Positions 1 through 6,633 of a stretch of DNA of 8,315 bases are shown here, piece after piece; the first letter of the stretch is position 1; every line of letters begins with the position of its first letter. The position numbers and the translations under genes are program-made. This DNA comes from Archangium sp. GTDB lineage: Bacteria > Myxococcota > Myxococcia > Myxococcales > Myxococcaceae. Location: NCBI GenBank assembly GCA_016793525.1, contig JAEUJT010000507.1:1-8315 (forward strand). Reading direction: 5' to 3'. The notes under the pieces are model-generated. The model did not search any database, was not told where the DNA came from, and saw only the letters and a program-made list of their open reading frames with translations.

Positions 1-537
1 CGTCGGTGACGAGCCGTCGACGCACTGGCCCGCAGAGTTACAGCATCCCAGGCAGTTCGACGCTGTGCAGGGCCCGCCCGAGCCGCCACCGGAACCTCCA
101 CCGAGCCCGCCGCCGGAGCCTCCGCCGAGCCCGCCGCCGGAGCCTCCGCCGAGCCCGCCGCCGGAACCTCCGCCGAGTCCGCCACCGGAGCCTCCGCCGA
201 GTCCGCCACCGGAGCCTCCGCCGAGTCCGCCGCCTGAGCCTCCGCCGAGTCCGCCACCGGAGCCTCCACCGAGCCCGCCTCCGGAACCTCCGCCAAATCC
301 AGTCGACACGGCTCGACACGAACCGGCGCTGCAGACGTCGCCGACAGAGCAGACGGCGCAGGTGCGGGCCAACTCACCACAGGCACCGTTGCTGACACCC
401 GATTGGCAGCTCCCCGAAGCGTCGCAGCAGCCCAGCGCACACGTCTCAATCGAGCACGGTTTCTTGCTCGGGCCGCACCCGACCGTCGGAGCCAGAAGGC
501 CCAGTGCAACGAGAACTGCCATCCGGAATCGCCGCAT
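1..537 (-). CDS. Cys-rich lipoprotein with GGGSGGGL tether (partial)
   Basis: I recognise no named family. The frame starts with ATG at 537 and stays open to base 1 (179 codons), so the C-terminus lies outside the window. Residues 1-5 are basic (MRRFR), 6-19 are hydrophobic, and PTVGC ends at Cys21, which suggests a signal peptidase II lipoprotein site; the -3 residue is Thr rather than the usual Leu, so this is likely but not ideal. After Cys21 comes a Cys-rich module with C28-x4-C33-x3-C37-C38-x5-C44, then further Cys at 53, 60, 63, 69 and 74. Residues 82-145 are eight GGGSGGGL units, followed by GGGSGGGS. A second module with C157-x4-C162-x2-C165-C166-x5-C172 repeats the first. The layout suggests disulfide-knotted modules on a flexible tether at the cell envelope. 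Strand choice rests on the signal peptide, the matching Cys modules and a good ribosome binding site. The opposite-strand Pro-rich frame has none of these. Confidence 0.85.
   Translation of the reverse strand, partial: MRRFRMAVLVALGLLAPTVGCGPSKKPCSIETCALGCCDASGSCQSGVSNGACGELARTCAVCSVGDVCSAGSCRAVSTGFGGGSGGGLGGGSGGGLGGGSGGGLGGGSGGGLGGGSGGGLGGGSGGGLGGGSGGGLGGGSGGGLGGGSGGGSGGPCTASNCLGCCNSAGQCVDGSSPT
79..294 (-). repeat. 24 bp tandem repeat encoding GGGSGGGL
   Basis: Nine consecutive 24 bp units: eight encode GGGSGGGL and the last encodes GGGSGGGS. Units differ almost only at third codon positions (GGC/GGT/GGA/GGG, TCC/TCA), so amino-acid sequence is held constant while the DNA has drifted. The third position of this minus frame falls on the same bases as the third position of the plus-strand Pro-rich frame, so this pattern alone does not tell which strand is coding. 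Such arrays can change copy number by slippage or recombination. Confidence 0.9.
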
Positions 538-544
538 TCGTCCG

Positions 545-552
545 CCTTTCCT
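545..552 (-). promoter_or_regulatory. Ribosome binding site of the lipoprotein gene
   Basis: The minus strand reads AGGAAAGG, 7 bases before the ATG at 537. It is the clearest Shine-Dalgarno sequence in the window and helps decide both strand and start for the lipoprotein gene. Its upstream end overlaps the 3' arm of the hairpin at 551-571. Confidence 0.65.
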
Positions 553-571
553 ACGGTGCGAAGACCCGTAG
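551..571 (-). promoter_or_regulatory. Small inverted repeat in the lipoprotein leader
   Basis: CTACGG (551-556) and CCGTAG (566-571) are a perfect 6 bp inverted repeat with a 9-base loop. It lies in the 73 bp gap (538-610) between the aldo/keto reductase stop and the lipoprotein ATG. No U-run follows on the minus strand, so it is not a canonical intrinsic terminator. Its 3' arm shares two bases with the ribosome binding site. It may be a leader structure or chance; no convincing -35/-10 pair was seen in this gap. Confidence 0.3.
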
Positions 572-610
572 CCCGACGTTGGTGTGCAGGAAAAGAAATG
601 CGGGGTGACG

Positions 611-1510
611 TTAGGTCCAGGGGAGCGTGGCGCGGCGGCTCCAGTATGCCTCCGGCGCTTCACGGAAGGCGCCGAGCTCCGGGGCCGTCACCGCGCGCGC
701 GGCGAGGTTCGACTGGAGCTGCTCGACGGTCGACGCGCCAGACAGCACCACGTCGGCCCACGGTTGCCGGAGCGCCGCCGCCAGCGCCAACGCATCCGCC
801 GTGGTGTCCGCCTCACGGGCCGCGCGCAGAAGGTCGGGAACGTCTCCGCGCGAGGTGAGCCGCCCGTTCGCCAGCGCCTCCTTCACGATCACCCGCAGCC
901 CGCGCGCCTTCGCCGCCGCCAGCGCGTCTTCCGCCGACGGCTCGAGCACGTTCCACGTCGCCTGCACCCAGTCGAACACCCCGAGCTCCAGCGCCGCCCG
1001 AATCGTCTTCGGCTGCTCCGCGCCGGTGACCGAGAGCCCCATCGCCAGCCCACCAGCACGGAGCGCGTCGAGCCTCCGCAGCACGTCGCGGTCGGTCAAC
1101 ATGCCGCTCTCGAGCGTGACGGAGTGCGCCTGGTACAGCTTCAGCCACGGCCCCAACGCTGCGCGGCTCTCGGCGACCTGCGCGTCGAGGTGCGCGGCCG
1201 AAAGGTCTTTCACCTCATGCACCGCGGCGAGTTGCTTCCATCCCGCGGTGTAGCGGTACCCCCACTTCGAGGAGATGAACACGTCGCGGTGGCCGCGCGC
1301 CTCGAGCCAGGCCCGGAGGAACGCCTCGCCTCGGCCGTACGAGCGCGCCACGTCGACGTGCCGCACCCCACCCGCATAGGCCGCGTCGAGCACCCGGTGC
1401 GTTTGGCCTTGGAGGCCTTCGACCGACGCGTCGGCGACGTCTCCGCCGTGGCCCAGCGTCATGTACCCAGGGCGGCCGAGCGCGGCCAACCCAAGCCCGA
1501 GCACCGCCAT
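611..1510 (-). CDS. Aldo/keto reductase
   Basis: A 299-residue NAD(P)H-dependent oxidoreductase of the aldo/keto reductase superfamily, a single (alpha/beta)8 barrel reducing an aldehyde or ketone; the substrate cannot be inferred. The four catalytic residues are visible: Asp53 and Tyr58 in HVDVARSYG, Lys82 in ISSKWGY and His129 in YQAHS. LSGASTVEQL near residues 256-265 is in the usual place of the C-terminal cofactor-binding segment. Length is normal for the family and no signal peptide is seen, so it is cytosolic. The ATG at 1510 is preceded by TGAGG, whose TGA is the stop codon of the methionine aminopeptidase gene; the gap is 4 bp, implying translational coupling. It is the last gene of the tight minus-strand run. 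Confidence 0.9.
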   Translation of the reverse strand: MAVLGLGLAALGRPGYMTLGHGGDVADASVEGLQGQTHRVLDAAYAGGVRHVDVARSYGRGEAFLRAWLEARGHRDVFISSKWGYRYTAGWKQLAAVHEVKDLSAAHLDAQVAESRAALGPWLKLYQAHSVTLESGMLTDRDVLRRLDALRAGGLAMGLSVTGAEQPKTIRAALELGVFDWVQATWNVLEPSAEDALAAAKARGLRVIVKEALANGRLTSRGDVPDLLRAAREADTTADALALAAALRQPWADVVLSGASTVEQLQSNLAARAVTAPELGAFREAPEAYWSRRATLPWT

Positions 1511-1514
1511 CGCC

Positions 1515-2522
1515 TCAGACCTCGCGGGTGAGAATCTCGGCGCCGGTGTCGGTCACCACCACGGTGTGCTCGAACTGGGCGGTGCGGCGAAGATCGTCGG
1601 TCACCACCGTCCACTCGTCGTCCCAGTGCACCTCGCGGTGCGAGCCCATGGTGATCATCGGCTCGATGGTGAACGTCATGCCGGGTTCCATTCGGGTGGT
1701 GCTCTTGGCGTCGAAGTAGTGGGGGATCTGGAGCGCCGCGTGGAACACGTCACCGATGCCGTGGCCGCAGTAGCTGCGCACCACGCCGTAGCCGTTGGCG
1801 GTGGCGTGCAGCTCGATGGCGCGCCCGATGTCGTTCACCGGCCGGCCCGGCTTCACCGCTTCGATGCCGCGCATCATGCACTCGTGCGTCACCCGCACCA
1901 GCCGCCTCGAGTCTTCGTCGGGCTCCCCTGCGAAGAAGGTGGCGTTCGTGTCGCCGTGCATCCCCTCGAGAAAGACGGTGATGTCGAGGTTCACCACGTC
2001 GCCTTCGCGCAGCGCCCGGCTGTCGGGAATGCCGTGGCAGATGACCTCGTTCGGCGAAGTGCAGATCGACTTGGGGAAGCCGCGGTAGTTGAGCGGGCTG
2101 GGGTACGCGCCCATCGAGATGATCAGCTCGTGCGCGAAGGCGTCGAGCTCGTCGCTGGTGACGCCGGGCTTCACCTGCTCCCCCGTCATTCGCAGCACCT
2201 TGGCCGCGGCGGCGCACGCCTTGCGCAGCCGCACCATCTCTTCGGCCGTGCGCACCAGCCGCCCCGAGCCCTTCGAGGGAATGCCGGTCACCGCGTAGTC
2301 AGGGCGGGGAATTGCCGCAGGCACCGGCCGGCGCGGAGAGATGGTGCCCGGCACGATGCGGTTCGCCTCGAGCGTCACCCGTTCGGCTTTGAGGAAAGCG
2401 GCGTCGGCGTCTTTGTGGCAGCGCTTGTATTTCTCGCCGCTCCCGCACCAGCAGATCTCGTTGGGGCGGGGGAGCGACATCGGCGGACGGCTGGCGGGGG
2501 CGGTGGCGAGGGCGACGTTCAT
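1515..2522 (-). CDS. map: Methionine aminopeptidase type I with SEC-C domain
   Basis: A 335-residue dinuclear metal enzyme that removes the initiator Met from nascent proteins. All five metal ligands of the pita-bread fold are present: Asp180 (NLDITV), Asp191 (GDTNATF), His254 (GHGIGD), Glu287 (FTIEPM) and Glu318 (FEHTV). The two conserved active-site His are His163 (ICHGIP) and His261 (VFHAA). Residues 19-36 form a SEC-C zinc motif with Cys24, Cys26, Cys35 and His36, followed by a Pro-rich linker with a PRPDY segment, as in N-terminally extended type I enzymes. SEC-C motifs are known from SecA and are linked to zinc and ribosome or protein contacts, so the tag may help position the enzyme at the ribosome. 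The ATG at 2522 overlaps the upstream stop as ATGA. Met15 is a possible alternative start just before the SEC-C motif but has no ribosome binding site. Confidence 0.95.
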   Translation of the reverse strand: MNVALATAPASRPPMSLPRPNEICWCGSGEKYKRCHKDADAAFLKAERVTLEANRIVPGTISPRRPVPAAIPRPDYAVTGIPSKGSGRLVRTAEEMVRLRKACAAAAKVLRMTGEQVKPGVTSDELDAFAHELIISMGAYPSPLNYRGFPKSICTSPNEVICHGIPDSRALREGDVVNLDITVFLEGMHGDTNATFFAGEPDEDSRRLVRVTHECMMRGIEAVKPGRPVNDIGRAIELHATANGYGVVRSYCGHGIGDVFHAALQIPHYFDAKSTTRMEPGMTFTIEPMITMGSHREVHWDDEWTVVTDDLRRTAQFEHTVVVTDTGAEILTREV

Positions 2523-2974
2523 TGCTGGAGCTCTTTCAGGAAGTGTCGCTCGGTTTTGGCCAACACGTCGAGCATGGCTGGTCGATCGACCCGGCCGTGG
2601 GTCGCTTCACCCAGCGCCAGCAGCTGCTCCACCATGAAGCGGCTGAGGAACAGCATCAGCGGCTTGTCGCCCGCGCTGAGCCCCGCGTCGAGCCAGCGCT
2701 GGTTGCGCACGTAGTCGTCGTAGCCCTCGAGGTCGCGCCCCACGTCGAGCCGGGTGAGGTGAAAGGCCTGCTGGTAGAGCCGCACGTCGGGCCGCAGCGG
2801 GGTTTCGGCCACCAGGGCGCGGAGCGCCGCGCCGGTCACGTCGTCGAAGTGCTCGATGTTCGGAGGCCATGCCGAGACGTCGGCCGCGAACAGCACCGCC
2901 ACCTCGTCGAGCAGGTGGTCGAGAATCGGTCGAGGCTTCTGCTCGAGAATCAGGTCCCAGCGGCTCGGGCGCAT
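2519..2974 (-). CDS. Unknown 151-residue protein upstream of map
   Basis: I do not recognise a family. The product is soluble-looking, with no signal peptide or membrane segment. It is rich in Leu, Asp, Glu and Arg and looks mainly helical. Aromatic and acidic patches include EHFDD (41-45), EGYDDYVRNQRW (83-94) and a C-terminal helix TERHFLKELQQ. The gene is real by context: its TGA overlaps the map ATG by 4 bp (ATGA), its ATG lies 4 bp after the stop of the cyclic-nucleotide-binding gene, and codon third positions are GC-rich like its neighbours. The ribosome binding site is weak, which again suggests coupled translation. Function cannot be assigned; tight coupling to map and the nucleotide-binding protein is the only lead. 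Confidence 0.8.
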   Translation of the reverse strand: MRPSRWDLILEQKPRPILDHLLDEVAVLFAADVSAWPPNIEHFDDVTGAALRALVAETPLRPDVRLYQQAFHLTRLDVGRDLEGYDDYVRNQRWLDAGLSAGDKPLMLFLSRFMVEQLLALGEATHGRVDRPAMLDVLAKTERHFLKELQQ

Positions 2975-2978
2975 GACG

Positions 2979-3413
2979 TCAGATGAACTCGTCTTCTTGC
3001 CGCTGCAGCCGTTCGGCCAGGGCGCGCACCAGGTGCATGCTCATCGAGCGGTTTGCGCGGAGCGCGGCGCGGAACTCGCCTTCGGTCAGCACCAACACCG
3101 TCGCGGCCTCGAAGACCGTCACCGACGCCGAGCGCGGGCCGGGGGCGATGATCGACAGCTCGCCGAAGAAGTCGCCGGCCTTTAGGTACGCCAAGCGGCG
3201 GTTCGCGCCGCGCTTCGTGGAGCGGCGCACCTCACACTTGCCCGACACCACGAAATACGCGGTGGAGCCGCTGGCGCCTTGTTTGATGATCTCCGCGCCC
3301 TCGGGGTAGGTCTCGACCGACAGGCGCTTCGCCAGGCCCTCGAGCTCGCCGTGCGGCAAGTCGGCGAGCAGCGGCATTCGCTTCAGCGCATTCGTTCGCT
3401 CGGCCAGATCCAT
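2979..3413 (-). CDS. Stand-alone cyclic nucleotide-binding domain protein
   Basis: A 144-residue protein that is essentially one cNMP-binding beta-barrel plus flanking helices. The start PLLADLPHGELEGLAKRL matches the usual lead-in helix. The barrel begins near TYPEGAEIIKQG (35-46). The phosphate-binding cassette is GDFFGELSI...PRSASV, with Glu85 and Arg94 in place to hold the ribose hydroxyl and the cyclic phosphate. The C-terminal helix (about 117-140) would be the lid or a partner surface. There is no DNA-binding helix-turn-helix, channel or kinase domain, so it is not a CRP-type activator; it probably signals through a partner protein. Whether it binds cAMP, cGMP or nothing cannot be told. 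ATG at 3413 lies 32 bp after the cytochrome gene; no strong ribosome binding site is seen. Confidence 0.9.
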   Translation of the reverse strand: MDLAERTNALKRMPLLADLPHGELEGLAKRLSVETYPEGAEIIKQGASGSTAYFVVSGKCEVRRSTKRGANRRLAYLKAGDFFGELSIIAPGPRSASVTVFEAATVLVLTEGEFRAALRANRSMSMHLVRALAERLQRQEDEFI

Positions 3414-3445
3414 GCGGCTGCGTTACCGAAGACGCCGGGCGATTG

Positions 3446-3772
3446 CTACTGCTTCGCGGGGAACTTGCCGCGCAGCCACGCCACGAGCTGCTCCAAGTCG
3501 TCGGCCGACAGCTTGTTGCCGAAGGCCGGCATCTGATCTTCGCCGTTGCGAATGATGTCGGCCACGGCCTGATCAGACATGCGCGGCACGGCGCGGGAGA
3601 GGTTCGGTGCGCGGCCCGTCGTGCCGTCGCCGCCGTGGCAGCGGTAGCAATCGACGTCGGCTCGAACGTAGCCGTTGAACATCAGCGCGCCGGGCTCGGT
3701 GAGCTGTTCGCGCGGCAATGGAGCCGCAGCGCACGCCATCAACAGGCCCGCGAAGGGCCAAAGCTTCTTCAT
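3446..3772 (-). CDS. Small lipoprotein c-type cytochrome
   Basis: A 108-residue monoheme class I cytochrome c. The heme site is CYRCHGG, with Cys42 and Cys45 for thioether bonds and His46 as axial ligand. Met81 in DQMPAFG is the likely second axial ligand. The C-terminal helix LSADDLEQLVAWLRG is the standard closing helix. The N-terminus MKKLWPFAGLLMAC has a basic start, a hydrophobic stretch and a good lipobox (LMAC, Cys14), so it should be exported and lipid-anchored, carrying electrons at the outer side of a membrane. The frame is open far upstream inside the amidotransferase gene; ATG at 3772 is chosen because it gives the signal peptide. No strong ribosome binding site precedes it. It is the first gene of the minus-strand run and diverges from the amidotransferase. 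The redox partner is unknown. Confidence 0.92.
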   Translation of the reverse strand: MKKLWPFAGLLMACAAAPLPREQLTEPGALMFNGYVRADVDCYRCHGGDGTTGRAPNLSRAVPRMSDQAVADIIRNGEDQMPAFGNKLSADDLEQLVAWLRGKFPAKQ

Positions 3773-3907
3773 GTCGGCATCATGGCCGAACCTCGTGCCC
3801 GCGCGATGTTTTTGCGCCCCTGCACGGCGCGGCGGTCGGGCGAGCTCCTGCCGAATGGCCAGTTCGCGGGGCGCGCGCCCGGAGAGCCTGGTAGACAGCC
3901 TGAATCC
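3773..3907. promoter_or_regulatory. Divergent intergenic region, cytochrome c / amidotransferase
   Basis: These 135 bp separate two divergently read genes and must hold both promoters unless they lie inside the genes. No convincing -35/-10 pair is visible on either strand. On the plus strand TGGTAGACA (3889-3897) resembles an extended -10 close to the ATG at 3908. It overlaps a direct repeat of AGCCTG at 3885-3890 and 3897-3902 (12 bp period), a possible operator. These are weak, by-eye matches. Confidence 0.35.
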
Positions 3908-5896
3908 ATGTGCGGGATTACCGGCTTCTGGGGGGCCGCGGCCTTCTCTGATGAACGCGCGCGAGCGGTGCTCGAGGCCATGACCTCGGCGCTCCGCCAC
4001 CGCGGGCCCGACGGCGACGGCGCGTGGTTCGATGTGCGCGCGCAGGTGGGGTTCGGGCACCGGCGCCTGGCCATCATCGACGTGTCGCCCACCGGGCTGC
4101 AGCCGATGTTTTCGGCCAGCGGCCGCTACGCCATCACCTTCAACGGCGAGGTGTACAATTTCGCCGCCATTCGCCGCGAGCTCGAGCAGCGCGGCCTGGC
4201 GCCGGTGTGGCGCGGCTCGTCTGACACCGAGGTGATGCTCGCGGCCATCGACGCGTGGGGCCTCGAGCCGGCGCTCAACCGGTTCATCGGCATGTTCGCC
4301 TTCGGCCTGTGGGACGGCGAGACGCGGGCGCTCCACCTCGTGCGCGACCGGCTCGGGGTGAAGCCGCTCTTCTTCTCTCAGACGCCGCAGGGGCTGTGCT
4401 TCGGCTCCGAGTTGAAGAGCCTGGCGCCGTTCCCCGGCTTCGACACCTCGCTCGATCTCGTGGCGGTGTCGGGGTACCTGCGCGCCAACTGCGTGCCGGG
4501 TACCCGCTCCATCTTCTCCGGAGCACGCAAGGTGGCCCCGGGCACCTTCGTCACCTTCACTGGGCCCAAGGCCGCGCCCAAGACACATCGGTATTGGAAC
4601 CCCGCCGACGTGGCGACGCAGGCCCGCGCCGAGCCGTTTCGCGGTGATGCGCGCGAGGCCACCGACGCGCTCGAGGCGCTGCTGCGCGACGCGGTGCGGC
4701 TGCGCATGGTGAGCGATGTGCCGCTGGGCGCGTTTCTGTCGGGCGGGGTCGATTCGTCGTCGGTGGTGGCGCTGATGCAGGCCTTGAGCGACCGGCCCGT
4801 GCGCACCTTCTCCATCGGCAACCAGAGCGCGGCCTACGACGAGGGGCGCGCGGCCCGCGCCGTGGCCCGCCACCTCAACACCCACCACACCGCGCTGACG
4901 GTGACGGCCGAAGACGCGCTGGCGGTCATTCCCCAGCTGCCGGCGATGTTCGACGAGCCCTTCGCCGACTCCTCGCAGATCCCCACCTTCTTGGTGTCGA
5001 AGCTGGCGCGCCGCGACGTGACGGTGGCGCTGTCGGGCGATGGCGGCGACGAGCTGTTCGGCGGCTACACCCGCCACGTATGGGGCGGCCAGGTGTGGGC
5101 CGCCGCGCGCGTGCTCCCGGCGCCCCTCCGCCGGCTGCTCGGCAGCTCGATGGCCAGCCTCACCCCCACGCAGTGGGACGACATGTTCCGGCTGGCTCGG
5201 CCGTTGGTACCGGCGTTTCGGCTCCCTGGCATTCGCATGCACAAGCTGGCGTCGCTGCTGACGTCGAGCGAGGCGCCGCAGCGCATGTACGAGTCGCTCG
5301 CGTCGCATTGGCTGCCGAGCGACGGGCTCCTGCGCCCCGAGGTGTACGCGGCCGAGACCGACGACCCGGAGATTCCCGCCTGCCCCTTCGTCGCCGACTC
5401 CGCAGAGTCGGTGAGCGCGTACATGATGTACCGCGACCTGGTTGGGTACCTGCCCGATGACATTCTCACCAAGGTCGATCGCGCGTCGATGGCGGTGAGC
5501 CTGGAGGCGCGAGACCCGCTCATGGACCACCGCTTGGTGGCCTTCGCCTGGAGCCTCCCCACTGAGCTGAAGGTGCGCAGAGGCACCGGCAAATGGCTGC
5601 TGCGGCAGGTGCTGCACCGCCACGTGCCGGAGAAGCTCGTGTCGGGCCCGAAGATGGGCTTCGCCGTGCCGCTGGGTGAATGGCTGTCGGGGCCGCTCCG
5701 CGACTGGGCCGAGCCGCTGCTGTCTGAGTCACGCCTCCGCGCCGACGGGCTGTTCGACGTCGACATGGTGCGCTCCCGCTGGAAGGAGCACCTCGCCGGC
5801 ACCCGGCCCTGGGCGCACCACCTGTGGGACGTGCTGATGTTCAACGCCTGGCGCGACGCCTCGTTCGGTTACCGGGCGCAGCCGACCGCGGCGTAG
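3908..5896 (+). CDS. asnB: Glutamine-dependent asparagine synthetase-family amidotransferase
   Basis: A complete 662-residue class II glutamine amidotransferase. The start is fixed by MCGITGF: Cys2 becomes the N-terminal nucleophile after Met removal, even though the frame is open 155 codons further upstream. The glutaminase domain shows RHRGPDGDG (about 30-38), HRRLAIIDVS, FNGEVYNF and the Asp in GSSDTEVM. The synthetase domain has the ATP-pyrophosphatase P-loop SGGVDSS (278-284) and the SGDGGDELFGGY motif from 376. No key residue is missing. The family normally uses Gln, ATP and Asp to make Asn. Long members are also common in polysaccharide loci, where they can amidate sugar acids; the nearby DUF218 and Wzc genes favour that possibility but do not prove it. 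Its 3' end overlaps the convergent gene by 28 bp. No strong ribosome binding site is seen. Confidence 0.93.
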   Translation: MCGITGFWGAAAFSDERARAVLEAMTSALRHRGPDGDGAWFDVRAQVGFGHRRLAIIDVSPTGLQPMFSASGRYAITFNGEVYNFAAIRRELEQRGLAPVWRGSSDTEVMLAAIDAWGLEPALNRFIGMFAFGLWDGETRALHLVRDRLGVKPLFFSQTPQGLCFGSELKSLAPFPGFDTSLDLVAVSGYLRANCVPGTRSIFSGARKVAPGTFVTFTGPKAAPKTHRYWNPADVATQARAEPFRGDAREATDALEALLRDAVRLRMVSDVPLGAFLSGGVDSSSVVALMQALSDRPVRTFSIGNQSAAYDEGRAARAVARHLNTHHTALTVTAEDALAVIPQLPAMFDEPFADSSQIPTFLVSKLARRDVTVALSGDGGDELFGGYTRHVWGGQVWAAARVLPAPLRRLLGSSMASLTPTQWDDMFRLARPLVPAFRLPGIRMHKLASLLTSSEAPQRMYESLASHWLPSDGLLRPEVYAAETDDPEIPACPFVADSAESVSAYMMYRDLVGYLPDDILTKVDRASMAVSLEARDPLMDHRLVAFAWSLPTELKVRRGTGKWLLRQVLHRHVPEKLVSGPKMGFAVPLGEWLSGPLRDWAEPLLSESRLRADGLFDVDMVRSRWKEHLAGTRPWAHHLWDVLMFNAWRDASFGYRAQPTAA

Positions 5897-6633
5897 ACCA
5901 CCCGGCCGGCCAGCTCGCGCAGCGCCTTCGTCGATTCGTGCAGCGCCTCGGCCCGGGGCACGAGCGACGACTCCCGGTGGGGCTCGCGCATGCGGTAGTC
6001 GACCGCCACCGTGTCGGGGTGAAGGCCCGCCGACTCGAAGCAGGCAAGCGCGCGCGGCAAGTGAAAAACGCTCGTGATCAGCAGCAGCTTCGCCGGCGGC
6101 GTGGGGCCGAGCAGCTCGGCGGTGAAGCGCGCGTTCTCACGGGTCGAGCGCGCCTTCGGCTCTTGGAGAATGCGATCGGCGGCGATGCCCCACCGCTGGA
6201 GCCGCTTCGAGACGAGCTCGGCCTCGCTCGGAACGCCCGGGGTCGGCGAGGTGCCGGTGATCAGCACCTGGTCGACCACCCCCTGCTGGAGCAGCTCGAA
6301 GGTGCGGGTGAGCCGCTCGGCCGCCTCGCCCAGCGCCTCTTCGTCGGCCGAGGTGCCCGGCGGGTCGACCACGCCCCCCAGGAGAATGATGAGGTCGTAG
6401 TGCTCGCCCTGTTTCTGGGTCGCCACCACCCCGCGCTCGAGCGTGGCCCACAGCCCGTCAGCCACCCAAGGGAGCGAAAAGGCGAGCACCAGCACAAACG
6501 CGCTGAGCATGACGCCGACCCCCGCGCGCACCCGCTTTCGGACGATGAGCGCCAGCCCCAGCAGCCCCAGGGCGCCCCCGACCCAGAGCGGCTCGAGCAG
6601 CAGGTCGAGCGTCTTCGACAGCAGGTAGAACAC
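5869..6633 (-). CDS. DUF218/YdcF-family membrane protein (ElyC/SanA-like)
   Basis: A 254-residue protein with two likely membrane segments near residues 14-31 and 39-56, followed by a DUF218 domain. Family signatures are LIILLGGVVD (81-90), VLITGTSP with PSEAELVSKRL (123-145), the STRENA motif (163-168) and LLLITSVFHLPRAL (183-196), where the sugar- or carrier-binding acidic and His residues usually fall. In E. coli the related ElyC and SanA act in envelope integrity, ElyC in lipid-carrier metabolism; a similar role next to a Wzc gene is plausible but inferred. It starts with GTG at 6633, because no in-frame start lies upstream before a stop. GGGAGG (6637-6642) precedes it at a short 3-base spacing. 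The stop lies inside the end of the amidotransferase gene. Confidence 0.9.
   Translation of the reverse strand: MFYLLSKTLDLLLEPLWVGGALGLLGLALIVRKRVRAGVGVMLSAFVLVLAFSLPWVADGLWATLERGVVATQKQGEHYDLIILLGGVVDPPGTSADEEALGEAAERLTRTFELLQQGVVDQVLITGTSPTPGVPSEAELVSKRLQRWGIAADRILQEPKARSTRENARFTAELLGPTPPAKLLLITSVFHLPRALACFESAGLHPDTVAVDYRMREPHRESSLVPRAEALHESTKALRELAGRVVYAAVGCAR

Noticed and set aside
38..395. Arg-rich frames on both strands across the repeat
   Set aside because: Off-frame readings of the 24 bp repeat with no ribosome binding site or sensible termini.
2..571. Pro-rich plus-strand frame (PEPPPSPP repeats)
   Set aside because: It is the antisense of the Gly-rich repeat; flanking residues show no domain or signal peptide. 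Third positions coincide with those of the minus frame, so repeat variation does not support it.
1461..2714. 417-codon plus-strand open frame
   Set aside because: It covers map and its neighbours in antisense, and the translation is His/Arg/Ala-rich without motifs.
3443..3907. N-terminal extension of the amidotransferase
   Set aside because: The family requires Cys immediately after the initiator Met (MCGI), so the real start is 3908; the upstream frame is antisense to the cytochrome.
3446..5623. 725-codon minus-strand open frame
   Set aside because: Only its last 108 codons are the cytochrome; the rest is antisense to the well-supported amidotransferase and is low-complexity Arg/His/Gly/Ala.
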